DNA from: Alphaproteobacteria bacterium
Lineage (GTDB): Bacteria > Pseudomonadota > Alphaproteobacteria > Micavibrionales > UBA2020
Assembly: GCA_016124645.1 (NCBI GenBank)
Contig: WGNE01000046.1
Location: 1-42,575 of the forward strand
Reading direction: 5' to 3'
DNA: 42,575 nt
Made by a program: the position numbers and the translations under genes
Notes under the pieces: generated by a model
The model's input: only the letters and a program-made list of their open reading frames with translations
What the model was told of the DNA's origin: nothing
Databases searched by the model: none
Part shown: positions 1-9,067 of the stretch, in pieces
Numbering within the stretch: position 1 is the stretch's first letter
Layout: every line of letters starts with the position of its first letter

Positions 1-997
1 ATTCCACCGCGTCCAGTATCGGGAATTTTTTGCGGAATTTCTTGATGACATGCTCGATGACGCGCGGGCTGTCGGTATCCTCCTTCGCGAAGGTCGTCAG
101 AAGCGTGCCGCCGCCCAGCAGCAGCCGGTCGTCGCCCGTGGGGCGGAAGTAGCTATAGACCATGTCCGAATCCCAGCATTGCAGCCGCCCGTCCGGGAAA
201 AGCGCGTTCATCTCGCTTTCCTTCAGCGGCGCGGTGATGGAAAGGAAGGTCTGGGCGTGATAGACGTTGTCCGCATATTCGGATATGTCGCGGTGCATCT
301 TGTCGATGCAGAAGACGATCTGGTCGCCGGTCGCGCTGGCGAGGTGGGTTTTGACGGTATGGTCCTTTATCTCCCGCACCTCGGACGACTCGAAGATTTG
401 CACGCCCATGTCCAGCAGCAGCTTCTTCATAGCCTGCGCGTAGCGCAGCGGGTTCATGCCGTAGGTGCCGCCATAGCGCAGCGCGCCGTGATAGGCGGCG
501 GAGCCGATGACGCCGGGCATTTCGTCGCGCGCGTAAAGCCGGCTGTCCAGCCCCATCTGCTTTCTGGCCGATTGCTCGTCCTTCATGTCGGCGATGGCGG
601 CATCGTCGTTGGCGAGGTAGAGGCAGTCCTGCTTTTGCAGGTCGCAGTCGAAACCGTGTTCCTCGATATTGCGGCGGATGGTCTCGGCCCCCGCCGTCGC
701 CGCGTCCCACAGCCGCCTTGCGCCCTTCATGCCGTAGCGGCGCAAAAGCTGGCAAAGCTCCAGCTCGCTCGCGGGGGTGAGGAAGCCCGAGCTTTTGCCG
801 GTCGAGCTGCCGCCGCAGATGTTGCGCTCGAGGATGGCGACCTTCCTGCCGTGCCTGGCGAGCTCCAGCGCGGTGGAGAGCCCGGCGATGCCGCCGCCGA
901 CCACGACGACCTCCGTCTTGATGTCTTCGCGCAGGGGCGGGCAGTCGGCCTCCTGCACGTCGGCGAGGGTGGTGTACCACCAGTCTTGCAAAATCAT
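1..997 (-). CDS. FAD-dependent oxidoreductase, PuuB-like (partial, 3' end off the left edge)
   Basis: The reading frame is open from an ATG at 997 to the left edge, giving 332 residues. It starts MILQDWWYTTL and carries a Rossmann dinucleotide-binding motif (VVVGGGIAGLSTALELA, about residues 30-46), followed by an ERNICGGSSTGKSSG stretch typical of the DAO family that includes gamma-glutamylputrescine oxidase PuuB. The late motif LLLGGGTLL also fits this fold. An AGGAAG ribosome site precedes the ATG and no in-frame start lies upstream. The family oxidises amines or amino acids with FAD; the substrate here is unknown. A PuuD-like hydrolase and a cupin lie about 21 kb away, which is suggestive but not operonic. 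The remaining C-terminus, probably some 100 residues, is outside the window. Confidence 0.85.
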   Translation of the reverse strand, partial: MILQDWWYTTLADVQEADCPPLREDIKTEVVVVGGGIAGLSTALELARHGRKVAILERNICGGSSTGKSSGFLTPASELELCQLLRRYGMKGARRLWDAATAGAETIRRNIEEHGFDCDLQKQDCLYLANDDAAIADMKDEQSARKQMGLDSRLYARDEMPGVIGSAAYHGALRYGGTYGMNPLRYAQAMKKLLLDMGVQIFESSEVREIKDHTVKTHLASATGDQIVFCIDKMHRDISEYADNVYHAQTFLSITAPLKESEMNALFPDGRLQCWDSDMVYSYFRPTGDDRLLLGGGTLLTTFAKEDTDSPRVIEHVIKKFRKKFPILDAVE

Positions 998-1373
998 CCG
1001 GTCTTCCTGCGTCTCACGGGGTGAAAATCGCCCGCCTGCCCGCGGCATCCATGGAAAATTCTATCACCTGCAGCCCGAAAACCGGAGATTTAGGGCGGAA
1101 GTTTTCCGATATCAGGGAAATTTTTTCACCCGCCGGAGAAACTTACTTTCAAAACAAGGGGTTATATTTATACATCTGTTTCATATCTGGTATCATGGCA
1201 CCGCTATTTCCCTATAATTAGCTTTGATTGCCGGGGCGCTTCGGTATATGTTGCAGTCAGGCTGAATATGCTTGCATTTCCGCCTGCAACGACCATATTA
1301 ATCAGTACATAAATGGTTCTATATTATGCTATATAGAACAGCCGTTTGTGCAGACAGGGATAAGCGTGACGCG
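998..1373. other. Intergenic region upstream of the suf operon
   Basis: No credible gene is seen. GC falls from about 1140 onward, as expected for a promoter region. It holds the start side of the FAD oxidoreductase on the minus strand and the suf promoter/operator on the plus strand. A possible plus-strand promoter is TTGCAT at 1272-1277 with TATTAA at 1296-1301 (18-bp spacer), but the match is modest. The region between 1020 and 1220 can be read as short ORFs; their composition and lack of ribosome sites argue against coding. Confidence 0.6.
1316..1339. promoter_or_regulatory. Perfect 9-bp inverted repeat, likely suf operator
   Basis: GTTCTATAT at 1316-1324 is mirrored exactly by ATATAGAAC at 1331-1339 with a 6-bp spacer. 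It lies 34 bp before the start of the Rrf2-type regulator and overlaps TA-rich sequence that could act as a -10 element. Dyad sites of this size are the usual targets of Rrf2 proteins such as IscR, SufR and RirA, which repress their own operons when holding an Fe-S cluster. Binding by the adjacent regulator is inferred from position and symmetry only. Confidence 0.6.
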
Positions 1374-1853
1374 ATGATTAAACTGGGAAAACTGACCGAC
1401 TATGCGATCGCCGTGATGGTCCAGCTCTCGAAAGAGGGCAGCGATGCCGCGCGCAGCGCCCACCAGCTCGCGAACAAGACCGGCATTCCCGAACCCACGG
1501 TCGCCAAGGTGCTCAAGAAACTGACCGGCGGCAAGCTGCTGGAAAGCGTGCGCGGCGCGGCGGGCGGCTACCGCCTTGCGCGCGACGCGTCTTCGCTCTC
1601 GCTCTGCGAGGTCATCGAGGCGATGGACGGGCCGATCACCATCGTCTCCTGCGTCGATGGCGTGGAGGAGGCTTGCAAGGCCGAGGAAACCTGCCCGACC
1701 CGCGGCCGCTGGGACCCCGTCAACGACGCCATCCGAGGCGCGCTGCAAAAGATAACCCTGACCGAAATGGCGGCCGGCGCCTGCCGCGCGCCCTATAACT
1801 TCATTCAGCAAGAGCCGCTGCAGCCCGCCGCGCAGGGGGAAAAGGCCGGATAA
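1374..1853 (+). CDS. Rrf2-family Fe-S regulator of the SUF operon
   Basis: A 159-residue winged-helix regulator of the Rrf2 group (IscR/SufR/RirA relatives). The N-terminus MIKLGKLTDYAIAVMVQL and the helix-turn-helix region (IPEPTVAKVLKKL, about 38-50) are typical of SUF-linked members, as is the wing GAAGGYRLA (61-69). Three cysteines at 93, 101 and 107 (C-X7-C-X5-C) have the spacing known for RirA cluster ligands, so an Fe-S sensor function is likely. The frame extends upstream to an ATG at 1326, but that codon lies inside the operator palindrome and adds atypical residues; ATG 1374 fits the family. The stop codon directly abuts sufB, implying translational coupling and autoregulation. Confidence 0.9.
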   Translation: MIKLGKLTDYAIAVMVQLSKEGSDAARSAHQLANKTGIPEPTVAKVLKKLTGGKLLESVRGAAGGYRLARDASSLSLCEVIEAMDGPITIVSCVDGVEEACKAEETCPTRGRWDPVNDAIRGALQKITLTEMAAGACRAPYNFIQQEPLQPAAQGEKAG

Positions 1854-3305
<1,452 letters not shown>

Positions 3306-3330
3306 GGGGATAAGGAATACCGTTCCGCGT

Positions 3331-3354
3331 GCCCCTGCGCAGGCAGGGGCCCAG
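3331..3354 (+). repeat. Left inverted repeat flanking the GIY-YIG gene
   Basis: The 24 bp here match the reverse complement of 3703-3726 at 22 positions. The shared core is CCCTGCGCAGGCAGGG, itself rich in dyad symmetry. Similarity fades outward but continues for some 6-12 bp beyond the outer edge. The pair brackets the small nuclease gene inside the suf operon. Such GC-rich palindromic intergenic repeats are common in alphaproteobacteria; whether this pair was inserted as one unit is inference. Confidence 0.75.
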
Positions 3355-3379
3355 CTGAAGCGGGGGCAGGCTTGAGAAC

Positions 3380-3667
3380 ATGGGCTACTACGTGTACATG
3401 ATGGCCAGCAAGAGAAACGGGACGCTGTACATCGGCGTGACCCGCGACCTCGCGAAACGCGCATATGAACACAAGAGCGGGGCGGTGCCCGGCTTTACGC
3501 GGAAATACGGCGTGAAAACGCTGGTTTATTTTGAGGAATACGGCCGCTTGCTGCAGGCGCGCGACAGGGAAGCGCGGATGAAAAAATGGAAGCGCGACTG
3601 GAAGATAAGGCGCATAGAAGAACTCAACCCACGCTGGGAGGATTTGTATGAAAAGATCAACGCTTGA
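3380..3667 (+). CDS. Small GIY-YIG domain nuclease-like protein
   Basis: A 95-residue single-domain protein of the bacterial UPF0213/YhbQ-like GIY-YIG group. The GYYVYMM start, LYIGVT (residues 14-19, the YIG strand), conserved Arg22 and Tyr29-Glu30-His31, and KTLVYFEEY followed by the REARMKKWKRDWK helix are all typical. The family is related to homing and repair nucleases, but cellular roles of these tiny members are poorly known. It lies in the sufB-sufC gap with a weak ribosome site and is bracketed by 24-bp inverted repeats, which suggests a passenger inserted into the operon. Co-transcription with suf genes is likely since no terminator is evident. Confidence 0.88.
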   Translation: MGYYVYMMASKRNGTLYIGVTRDLAKRAYEHKSGAVPGFTRKYGVKTLVYFEEYGRLLQARDREARMKKWKRDWKIRRIEELNPRWEDLYEKINA

Positions 3668-3702
3668 ACCGGGATCCTGCGCATGCAGGAGCGGCTTGAC
3701 GA

Positions 3703-3726
3703 CTGGGTCCCTGCCTGCGCAGGGAC
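3703..3726 (-). repeat. Right inverted repeat flanking the GIY-YIG gene
   Basis: Reverse-complement partner of 3331-3354 (22 of 24 positions identical). It ends 12 bp before the sufC start, so sufC initiation may depend on sequence brought in with the repeat. A second small palindrome, TCCTGCGCATGCAGGA, lies just inside at 3675-3690. Confidence 0.75.
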
Positions 3727-3738
3727 ACGGGGTGCGCC

Positions 3739-4494
3739 ATGCTTGAAATAAAAAACCTCCACGCGCGCGTCGATGGCAAGGAAGTGCTGAAGGGCATCGA
3801 CCTTACGATCGAGCCCGGCAAGGTCCATGCCATCATGGGGCCCAACGGTTCGGGCAAGTCCACGCTGTCTTACGTGCTGGCGGGGCGCGAGGGGTATGAG
3901 GTGACGCAGGGCACGGCCACCTTCATGGGCGAGAACCTGCTGGAGCTGGACCCCGAGCACCGCGCGGCGCTGGGGCTGTTCCTGGCCTTCCAGTACCCGG
4001 TCGAAATTCCGGGCGTGACCACCACCACCTTCATGAAAACGGCGCTGAACGCCATCCGCAAGAAGCGCGGGGAGAAGGAGCTGGACCCGGCAAGCTTCCT
4101 GAAGCTTCAAAAGCAGAAGACCGCCGAGATCGGCATGGAGCCCGAGATGCTGAAGCGCGGCGTCAACGTCGGCTTTTCCGGCGGCGAGAAAAAGCGCAAC
4201 GAGGTTTTGCAGCTCGCCATGCTGCAGCCGAAGCTGGCCGTGCTGGACGAGACCGACAGCGGGCTCGACATCGACGCGCTGAAGGTCGTGGCGGACGGGG
4301 TGAACGCCCTGCGCGCGGAAGACCGCAGCTTCCTCGTCATCACCCACTACCAGCGGCTTTTGGAATACATCAAGCCCGACGTGGTGCATGTGCTGGCGGA
4401 CGGCAAGATCCGCAAGACCGGCGGCCCCGAACTCGCGCTCGAGCTCGAGGAAAAAGGCTATGCCGAATACACCGGACAGGAGGAGGCGGCCTGA
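3739..4494 (+). CDS. sufC: Fe-S cluster assembly ATPase SufC
   Basis: A 251-residue ABC-type ATPase. Walker A GPNGSGKS is at residues 34-41, the Q-loop glutamine at about 85, the signature SGGEKKRNE at 147-155, Walker B LAVLDE at 166-171, followed by DSGLDIDA, and the switch histidine in VITHYQR. SufC is the soluble ATPase that drives conformational change in SufBC2D; the FSGGEKKRNE signature distinguishes it from transporter ATPases. No ideal ribosome site is seen because the repeat lies immediately upstream; translation may start less efficiently or by read-in. sufD follows with a 2-bp gap. Confidence 0.97.
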   Translation: MLEIKNLHARVDGKEVLKGIDLTIEPGKVHAIMGPNGSGKSTLSYVLAGREGYEVTQGTATFMGENLLELDPEHRAALGLFLAFQYPVEIPGVTTTTFMKTALNAIRKKRGEKELDPASFLKLQKQKTAEIGMEPEMLKRGVNVGFSGGEKKRNEVLQLAMLQPKLAVLDETDSGLDIDALKVVADGVNALRAEDRSFLVITHYQRLLEYIKPDVVHVLADGKIRKTGGPELALELEEKGYAEYTGQEEAA

Positions 4495-4496
4495 AC

Positions 4497-5843
4497 ATGA
4501 CCGGCGCGACCACAGCGAAGGACGAAGGCTTCATGCAGCAGGGCGAACCCCTCGCGGCGGCCCTGCCGTGGCTGGAAGACGCGCGCGCGCTTGAAAAGCC
4601 CGCCGCCGGCTGGGTGAACGCCCTGCGCGAGACGGGGGCCGACAGCTTCGCGCATACCGGCCTGCCGACGCCGCGCTGGGAGGGCTGGCAATACACCAAC
4701 CTGCGCCCGCTCGCGAAACATAAATTCCATTACGATCCCGCGCCTGTGAATTTTGACGCGGCCGCGCTGCCCGCGCCGCTGCTGGCGGATGCGGGGCGCG
4801 TGGTGCTGGTCAACGGGCAGTATCAGGAAAAGCTTTCCACCCTGCCCGAAGGCGTCGAGGCCGCGAGCCTGATGGAGGCCGCCGCGCAGAAATGGCCCGG
4901 CATCGAAGACCAGCTGGTGCGCGTGGGCGACCTTGCGCAAACCCCGCTGACCGCGCTCAATTCCGCCTACCTGAAAGACGGCTTCGTGCTGCGCGTGGCC
5001 AAGGGCCGCGACATCGAACAGCCGGTCGAGGTTCTGTACTACAACATCGGCGCGGAAAAAGACGCGCAGGCGGCCCCCGCCATCTATCCGCGCGCGCTCT
5101 ACCAGCTGGGTGAAAATAGCGGGTTGACGATCATCGAGCGGCACATGGGGCAGGGGGTTTACCTTGCCAACAGCTATATTGCTGCGGCGCAGGATTCGGC
5201 CTCGCGGCTGCGTTTTTACCGTTTCATGGCGGAATCCGGCGATGCTTTCCACTTCAGCAATACCGCCCTCCAGCAGGAGAAAAACGGGTATTTTGAAGGG
5301 TTTAGCTCCGCAACCGGCGGTGCGGTCGCGCGGCAGGAATTCCGACTTTTGTTGATAGATACGTTAAATTCCGCTAGTATCGGCGGCATATACCTGCTTG
5401 ACGGTCAGCAAAGTCACGACTTCACGATACTGGCTGACCATTTTGAGGAGGGCGGAAAATCCGCCCAGCATTTTAAAGGAGTTATTGATGATCAGGCTCG
5501 TGCAGTTTTCCAAGGGAAAATACATGTACGTCGTTCTGCACAAAAAACAGATGGATACCAGTCTCATCATGCGTTACTGCTATCCGCAGCCGCAGAAGCA
5601 AGTGCAAAACCAGAACTAGAGATTTACGCGGACGACGTAAAATGCAGTCATGGCGCCACCTCGGGTTTCCTTGACCCGGTGGCGCTTTTCTATTTGCGAA
5701 GCCGCGGCATTCCCGTGGATGACGCGAAAGACATGCTCGTCGAATCCTTCCTCAACGAAAACCTTGAAAAAGTAAGCTGCGAGCCGGTGCGCGACCTTTA
5801 CCGCGCGCAGGTTTCCGCATGGCTGGCGGGGAGGCGCAAATGA
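4497..5843 (+). CDS. sufD: Fe-S cluster assembly protein SufD, with an atypical low-GC segment
   Basis: A 448-residue SufD. The N-terminal part has PTPRWEGWQYTNLRPL, typical of the family, and the C-terminal SufB/SufD core contains GGIYLLDGQQSH, DQARAVFQGKIHV and YADDVKCSHGATSG, with His385 corresponding to the E. coli His360 region needed for cluster assembly. A strong AGGAGG site precedes the ATG two bases after sufC. Bases from about 5280 to 5645 use AT-rich codons unlike the rest: hand counts give 27 GC of 60 at 5461-5520 and 26 of 60 at 5521-5580, against 41 of 60 at 5041-5100. The protein reading is uninterrupted and conserved, so the gene is probably functional but mosaic. Confidence 0.95.
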   Translation: MTGATTAKDEGFMQQGEPLAAALPWLEDARALEKPAAGWVNALRETGADSFAHTGLPTPRWEGWQYTNLRPLAKHKFHYDPAPVNFDAAALPAPLLADAGRVVLVNGQYQEKLSTLPEGVEAASLMEAAAQKWPGIEDQLVRVGDLAQTPLTALNSAYLKDGFVLRVAKGRDIEQPVEVLYYNIGAEKDAQAAPAIYPRALYQLGENSGLTIIERHMGQGVYLANSYIAAAQDSASRLRFYRFMAESGDAFHFSNTALQQEKNGYFEGFSSATGGAVARQEFRLLLIDTLNSASIGGIYLLDGQQSHDFTILADHFEEGGKSAQHFKGVIDDQARAVFQGKIHVRRSAQKTDGYQSHHALLLSAAAEASAKPELEIYADDVKCSHGATSGFLDPVALFYLRSRGIPVDDAKDMLVESFLNENLEKVSCEPVRDLYRAQVSAWLAGRRK

Positions 5844-7069
5844 TGACCGCCGAAAAGCTGAAAACCATCAAGGATGATTTCCCGGCGCTCGCGCAGCTGG
5901 TCCATGGCAAGCCCGTGACCTATCTGGACAGCGCGGCCTCGTCGCAGAAGCCGCAAATCGTCATCGACGCCATGCGCCACCTGATGGAAACGCACTATGC
6001 CAACGTGCATCGCGGCGTCTATAGCTTCAGCGCCCAGACCAGCACGGAGTTCGAGGCCGCGCGCGAAAAAGTCGCGCAGTTCCTGAACGCGAAAAGCGAG
6101 CGCGAAATCGTCTTCACCCGCAACGCGACCGAGGCCATCAACCTCGCCGCCGCCTGCTGGGGCCGCGCCTTTTTGAAGGCGGGGGACGAGGTTTTGCTGA
6201 CCCAGCTGGAGCATCACGCGAATATCGTGCCCTGGTATTTCCTGAAGGAACAGCTGGGTGTGGTTCTGAAGACAGTGCCCATCCTGCAAAGCGGCGCGCT
6301 CGACATGGACTCCTTCGACAAACTGCTGACGGAGAAGACGAAGCTGGTCGCCGTCACCCAGATGTCGAACGCGCTGGGCACAGTCACGCCGCTGAAAGAC
6401 ATCATCGCCAAGGCGAAGGCGGCGGGTGCGAAGGTGCTGGTGGACGGCTCGCAGGGCATCGTGCATCTTTCCGCCGACGTGCAGAAGCTGGATTGCGATT
6501 TCTACGCCTTCACCGGCCACAAGCTTTACGGCCCCACGGGCATCGGCGTGCTCTGGGCGCGGGAGGAGATTTTGAACGCCATGCCCCCCTACCAGGGCGG
6601 GGGCGAGATGATCGAGAAGGTCACGCTCGACAAGATCACCTACAAGGAAGCCCCCTACCGCTTCGAGGCCGGCACACCCGCCATCGTCGAGGCCATCGGG
6701 CTCGGCGCGGCCATCGACTACGTTCTGAAGAACATCGATTACGCCGAGGCCGCCGCGCATGAAAAAGCGCTGCTGACGGCGGCGGAAAAGCGCCTTGCCG
6801 ATATCGGCGGGGTGAAGATATGGTCGCAGGCGGAAGAGCGCGCGGCGATACTGTCCTTTACCATCGATAACGTCCACCCGCACGACATCGCCACGGTCTT
6901 CGACCAGCTCGGCATCGCCGTGCGCGCGGGGCACCATTGCGCCCAGCCGCTGATGCAGGCGCTGGGCATTCCGGCCACGGTGCGCGCCTCCTTCGCCGTC
7001 TATAACACCATGGACGACGTGGAAAGGCTCGCGGAAGGCGTGCAGAAAGTGAAGAAGTTGTTCGCATGA
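5840..7069 (+). CDS. sufS: Cysteine desulfurase SufS
   Basis: A 409-residue group II cysteine desulfurase using PLP. It removes sulfur from cysteine and delivers it to the SUF scaffold. The Schiff-base lysine is Lys228 in FTGHKLYGPTG, and the persulfide cysteine is Cys367 in RAGHHCAQP; both motifs are intact. The start chosen, ATG 5840, overlaps the sufD stop in the coupled arrangement ATGA; a second ATG directly after it (5843) is equally possible, while the TG-rich extension to 5819 lacks a ribosome site. The stop overlaps the next gene in the same way. No SufE or SufU gene is seen in this window, so the sulfur acceptor must be encoded elsewhere. Confidence 0.95.
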   Translation: MMTAEKLKTIKDDFPALAQLVHGKPVTYLDSAASSQKPQIVIDAMRHLMETHYANVHRGVYSFSAQTSTEFEAAREKVAQFLNAKSEREIVFTRNATEAINLAAACWGRAFLKAGDEVLLTQLEHHANIVPWYFLKEQLGVVLKTVPILQSGALDMDSFDKLLTEKTKLVAVTQMSNALGTVTPLKDIIAKAKAAGAKVLVDGSQGIVHLSADVQKLDCDFYAFTGHKLYGPTGIGVLWAREEILNAMPPYQGGGEMIEKVTLDKITYKEAPYRFEAGTPAIVEAIGLGAAIDYVLKNIDYAEAAAHEKALLTAAEKRLADIGGVKIWSQAEERAAILSFTIDNVHPHDIATVFDQLGIAVRAGHHCAQPLMQALGIPATVRASFAVYNTMDDVERLAEGVQKVKKLFA

Positions 7070-7476
7070 TGAAACAGGTCGCAGATGAGGAAATGATCCG
7101 CAACGCCGTCGGCGACGACGCGGAGATGGAGCAGATGATGCAGCCGCCCTATACGGAGGCCTCGACCGGTCACCCGCTCTGGCCGCTGGTGCGCGCCGCG
7201 ATCCGCGACGTCTATGACCCGGAAATTCCGGTGAACATCTACGAACTGGGTCTCATCTACAAGGTTGACATCAACCCCGAGAACAACAATGTCTTTGTGG
7301 AGATGACCCTGACATCCCCCGGCTGCCCCGTGGCGGGCGAAATGCCCGGGATGATCGAGAACGCGGTGAAAACCGTCAATGACGTGGGCGATGTGGTGGT
7401 CGATATCGTCTGGGATCCGCCATGGGACCCGTCGAAAATGGCCGAGACCGCCAAGCTGCAACTCAACATGTTTTAA
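7066..7476 (+). CDS. SufT-like MIP18/DUF59 Fe-S assembly protein
   Basis: A 136-residue protein. The first 45 residues are a variable acidic lead; the MIP18 (DUF59) domain follows with VYDPEIPVNIYELGLIY, then MTLTSPGCPVAGEMPGM, which holds the conserved cysteine, and DIVWDPPWDP. SufT-type members assist maturation of Fe-S proteins and regularly sit at the end of suf operons. The ATG overlaps the sufS stop (ATGA), so it is translationally coupled. The exact biochemical role of SufT is still debated; assignment to this group is firm, function less so. Confidence 0.93.
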   Translation: MMKQVADEEMIRNAVGDDAEMEQMMQPPYTEASTGHPLWPLVRAAIRDVYDPEIPVNIYELGLIYKVDINPENNNVFVEMTLTSPGCPVAGEMPGMIENAVKTVNDVGDVVVDIVWDPPWDPSKMAETAKLQLNMF

Positions 7477-7513
7477 CGCACTGACACATACAAGCAAACG
7501 AAGGAGACGAAAA

Positions 7514-7855
7514 ATGAACCAGCAACTGATGACACTGACTGACAGCGCCGCCAACCACATCAAGGGCCTGATGGCACAGGCGCCCGAAGGCGAAAAATTC
7601 GCGGGCCTGCGCGTGGGCGTGACGGCCACGGGCTGTTCCGGCCTCAGCTACAGCCTCGAATACGCCAAGGAAGCCAGCCCGATGGACGTGGAGGTCGAGG
7701 ACAAGGGCGTGAAGATCTTCATCGACCCCAAGGCCCAGATGTATATCGCGGGCATGGAAATGGACTACTACGAAGACAAGTTCGAAAGCGGCTTCACCTT
7801 CAACAACCCCAACGCCACCGGGCATTGCGGTTGCGGCAAGTCGTTCAAGGTCTGA
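7514..7855 (+). CDS. sufA: A-type Fe-S carrier protein, SufA/IscA-like
   Basis: A 113-residue HesB/IscA-family carrier that takes clusters from SufBC2D to apoproteins. The three ligand cysteines are Cys41 (ATGCSGLSY), Cys105 and Cys107 (GHCGCGKSF). AAGGAG at 7501-7506 sits at ideal distance before the ATG. It is the last suf gene, 37 bp after the SufT-like gene, and is followed by a strong terminator. The frame stays open upstream to 7379, but that overlaps the previous gene and lacks a ribosome site. Whether to call it sufA or iscA is a matter of context; the operon favours sufA. Confidence 0.93.
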   Translation: MNQQLMTLTDSAANHIKGLMAQAPEGEKFAGLRVGVTATGCSGLSYSLEYAKEASPMDVEVEDKGVKIFIDPKAQMYIAGMEMDYYEDKFESGFTFNNPNATGHCGCGKSFKV

Positions 7856-7904
7856 TCTTCGGGCCCGGCCCTCGGGTCTGATTTTTTCAGGCGAAAAGAC
7901 AAGG

Positions 7905-7941
7905 AAAAACGGGCTCCCGCGCGGGCCCGTTTTTCTTTTTT
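7905..7941 (+). terminator. Rho-independent terminator of the suf operon
   Basis: The stem ACGGGC...GCCCGT encloses a second paired core (CCCGCGCGGG) and is followed by a run of T with one C (7930-7941). It lies 50 bp after the sufA stop and before the next gene in the same direction, so it probably separates the two transcription units. Confidence 0.88.
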
Positions 7942-8010
7942 AATCAGTGATTTATCCGAAAAATCCGGGTATTTCTTGCCCCCGTGCGCCGCAGGGTGTA
8001 TCAAAAACCC

Positions 8011-9036
8011 ATGTGGAAATTCAAGTGGAACAGAAAAGCGAAAAAGCCGGACGCGCCTGCGCCAGATGCGGGCAAGGACGCGGATAAAACCGTGCCCGAA
8101 AATAAAGCCGCCAACGACAACGCGCCGCAGCCGACCGGCCCCGGCTGGGATGCGCGGCTGCTGGCGCTGGCCTCGGGCGTGGGCATCATCGCGCAGCCGG
8201 TTTTCGCGCTGGATTTCTTCACCTCCATCATCGCGGGCGAGGTGACCGGCACCATGCTGGGCGCGGCGCAGGCCCGCCACGACAAGTCGAAGGCCGCGCT
8301 GAACGCCTGGCACGTGGAGGCCATCACCGACAAGGCCGAGGAGCTGGTGCGCGACGTGCTGGCCAAGGACCCCGCCAAGCTGACGGACGAAGACCGCATC
8401 CGCCTCGCGCTTTTCGCCGAATGGGGCTTTCTTTCCACGGAAAGCGGCACGCGCCTCAGCCCCGCGCAGGAAGCGCAGACGCTGCTGGCCCAGCTGACCA
8501 TCGCCGCCGGGCAGAACGTCATGAACAGCGAGAAACTGGCCGAGAAATTCGCCTTCCCGGTGCTGGAGCATGAAGACCCCGCATCGAAGGACGGGCTGCG
8601 CCTGCTGCGCGAGGACAAGCTGCGCATGCACAAAATCCTGACCGGCGAGAAGGAAGACAAGCTGACCGGCCACCTGACCGACCGGCTGCAAAAAAAGATG
8701 GGCCGCAGCTTCCTCGACGCCTCCGTCAACCTCGCGACGCACAAGCGCTCGCTCATGCGCTCCTCGCTTTCGCTGCTGGTGGATGTTTCGGCGCTGCGTC
8801 AGGCCTGGGACATCGTGCTGGCCAAGGGGCCCGCGCCGACGGCGGAGGAATTCGTGCGCCGCATGTGCCGCGACTTGAAAAAGCCCTATGACGAGGGCCA
8901 GAAGATCACCCGCCGCGCCGCGCGCATCGCGCTCAAGCGCTCGGGCATCGAACATGAATACGCCATCGTGAAAAAGCGCGGGGGCGGCTGGCGGCACATC
9001 GTGCGCCGCAAGCGCCCGCAACCGCCGAAGCCCTGA
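8011..9036 (+). CDS. Unrecognised protein with a charged N-terminus and one hydrophobic patch
   Basis: 341 residues, not recognised. The first 45 residues are rich in Lys, Asp, Ala and Pro (low complexity), followed by a hydrophobic stretch LLALASGVGIIAQPVFALDF that may be a membrane or buried helix. The rest is helical and charged, and the C-terminus is strongly basic (KKRGGGWRHIVRRKRPQPPKP, last 21 residues summarised as Arg/Lys rich). An alternative GTG start lies at 7984; neither start has a clear ribosome site. GC-rich third codon positions support coding. It converges on the next gene across a 31-bp gap. No function can be offered. Confidence 0.7.
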   Translation: MWKFKWNRKAKKPDAPAPDAGKDADKTVPENKAANDNAPQPTGPGWDARLLALASGVGIIAQPVFALDFFTSIIAGEVTGTMLGAAQARHDKSKAALNAWHVEAITDKAEELVRDVLAKDPAKLTDEDRIRLALFAEWGFLSTESGTRLSPAQEAQTLLAQLTIAAGQNVMNSEKLAEKFAFPVLEHEDPASKDGLRLLREDKLRMHKILTGEKEDKLTGHLTDRLQKKMGRSFLDASVNLATHKRSLMRSSLSLLVDVSALRQAWDIVLAKGPAPTAEEFVRRMCRDLKKPYDEGQKITRRAARIALKRSGIEHEYAIVKKRGGGWRHIVRRKRPQPPKP

Positions 9037-9067
9037 TTTTTCTTTTAATGAATGGAACGAACCGCGC

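Noticed and set aside
1021-1221. Short plus-strand frames upstream of the suf operon
   Set aside because: They start inside the FAD oxidoreductase start region or in promoter-like DNA without ribosome sites.
7861-7885. A second hairpin just after sufA
   Set aside because: GGGCCCGGCCC can pair only with a very small loop; the stronger terminator lies downstream at 7905-7941.
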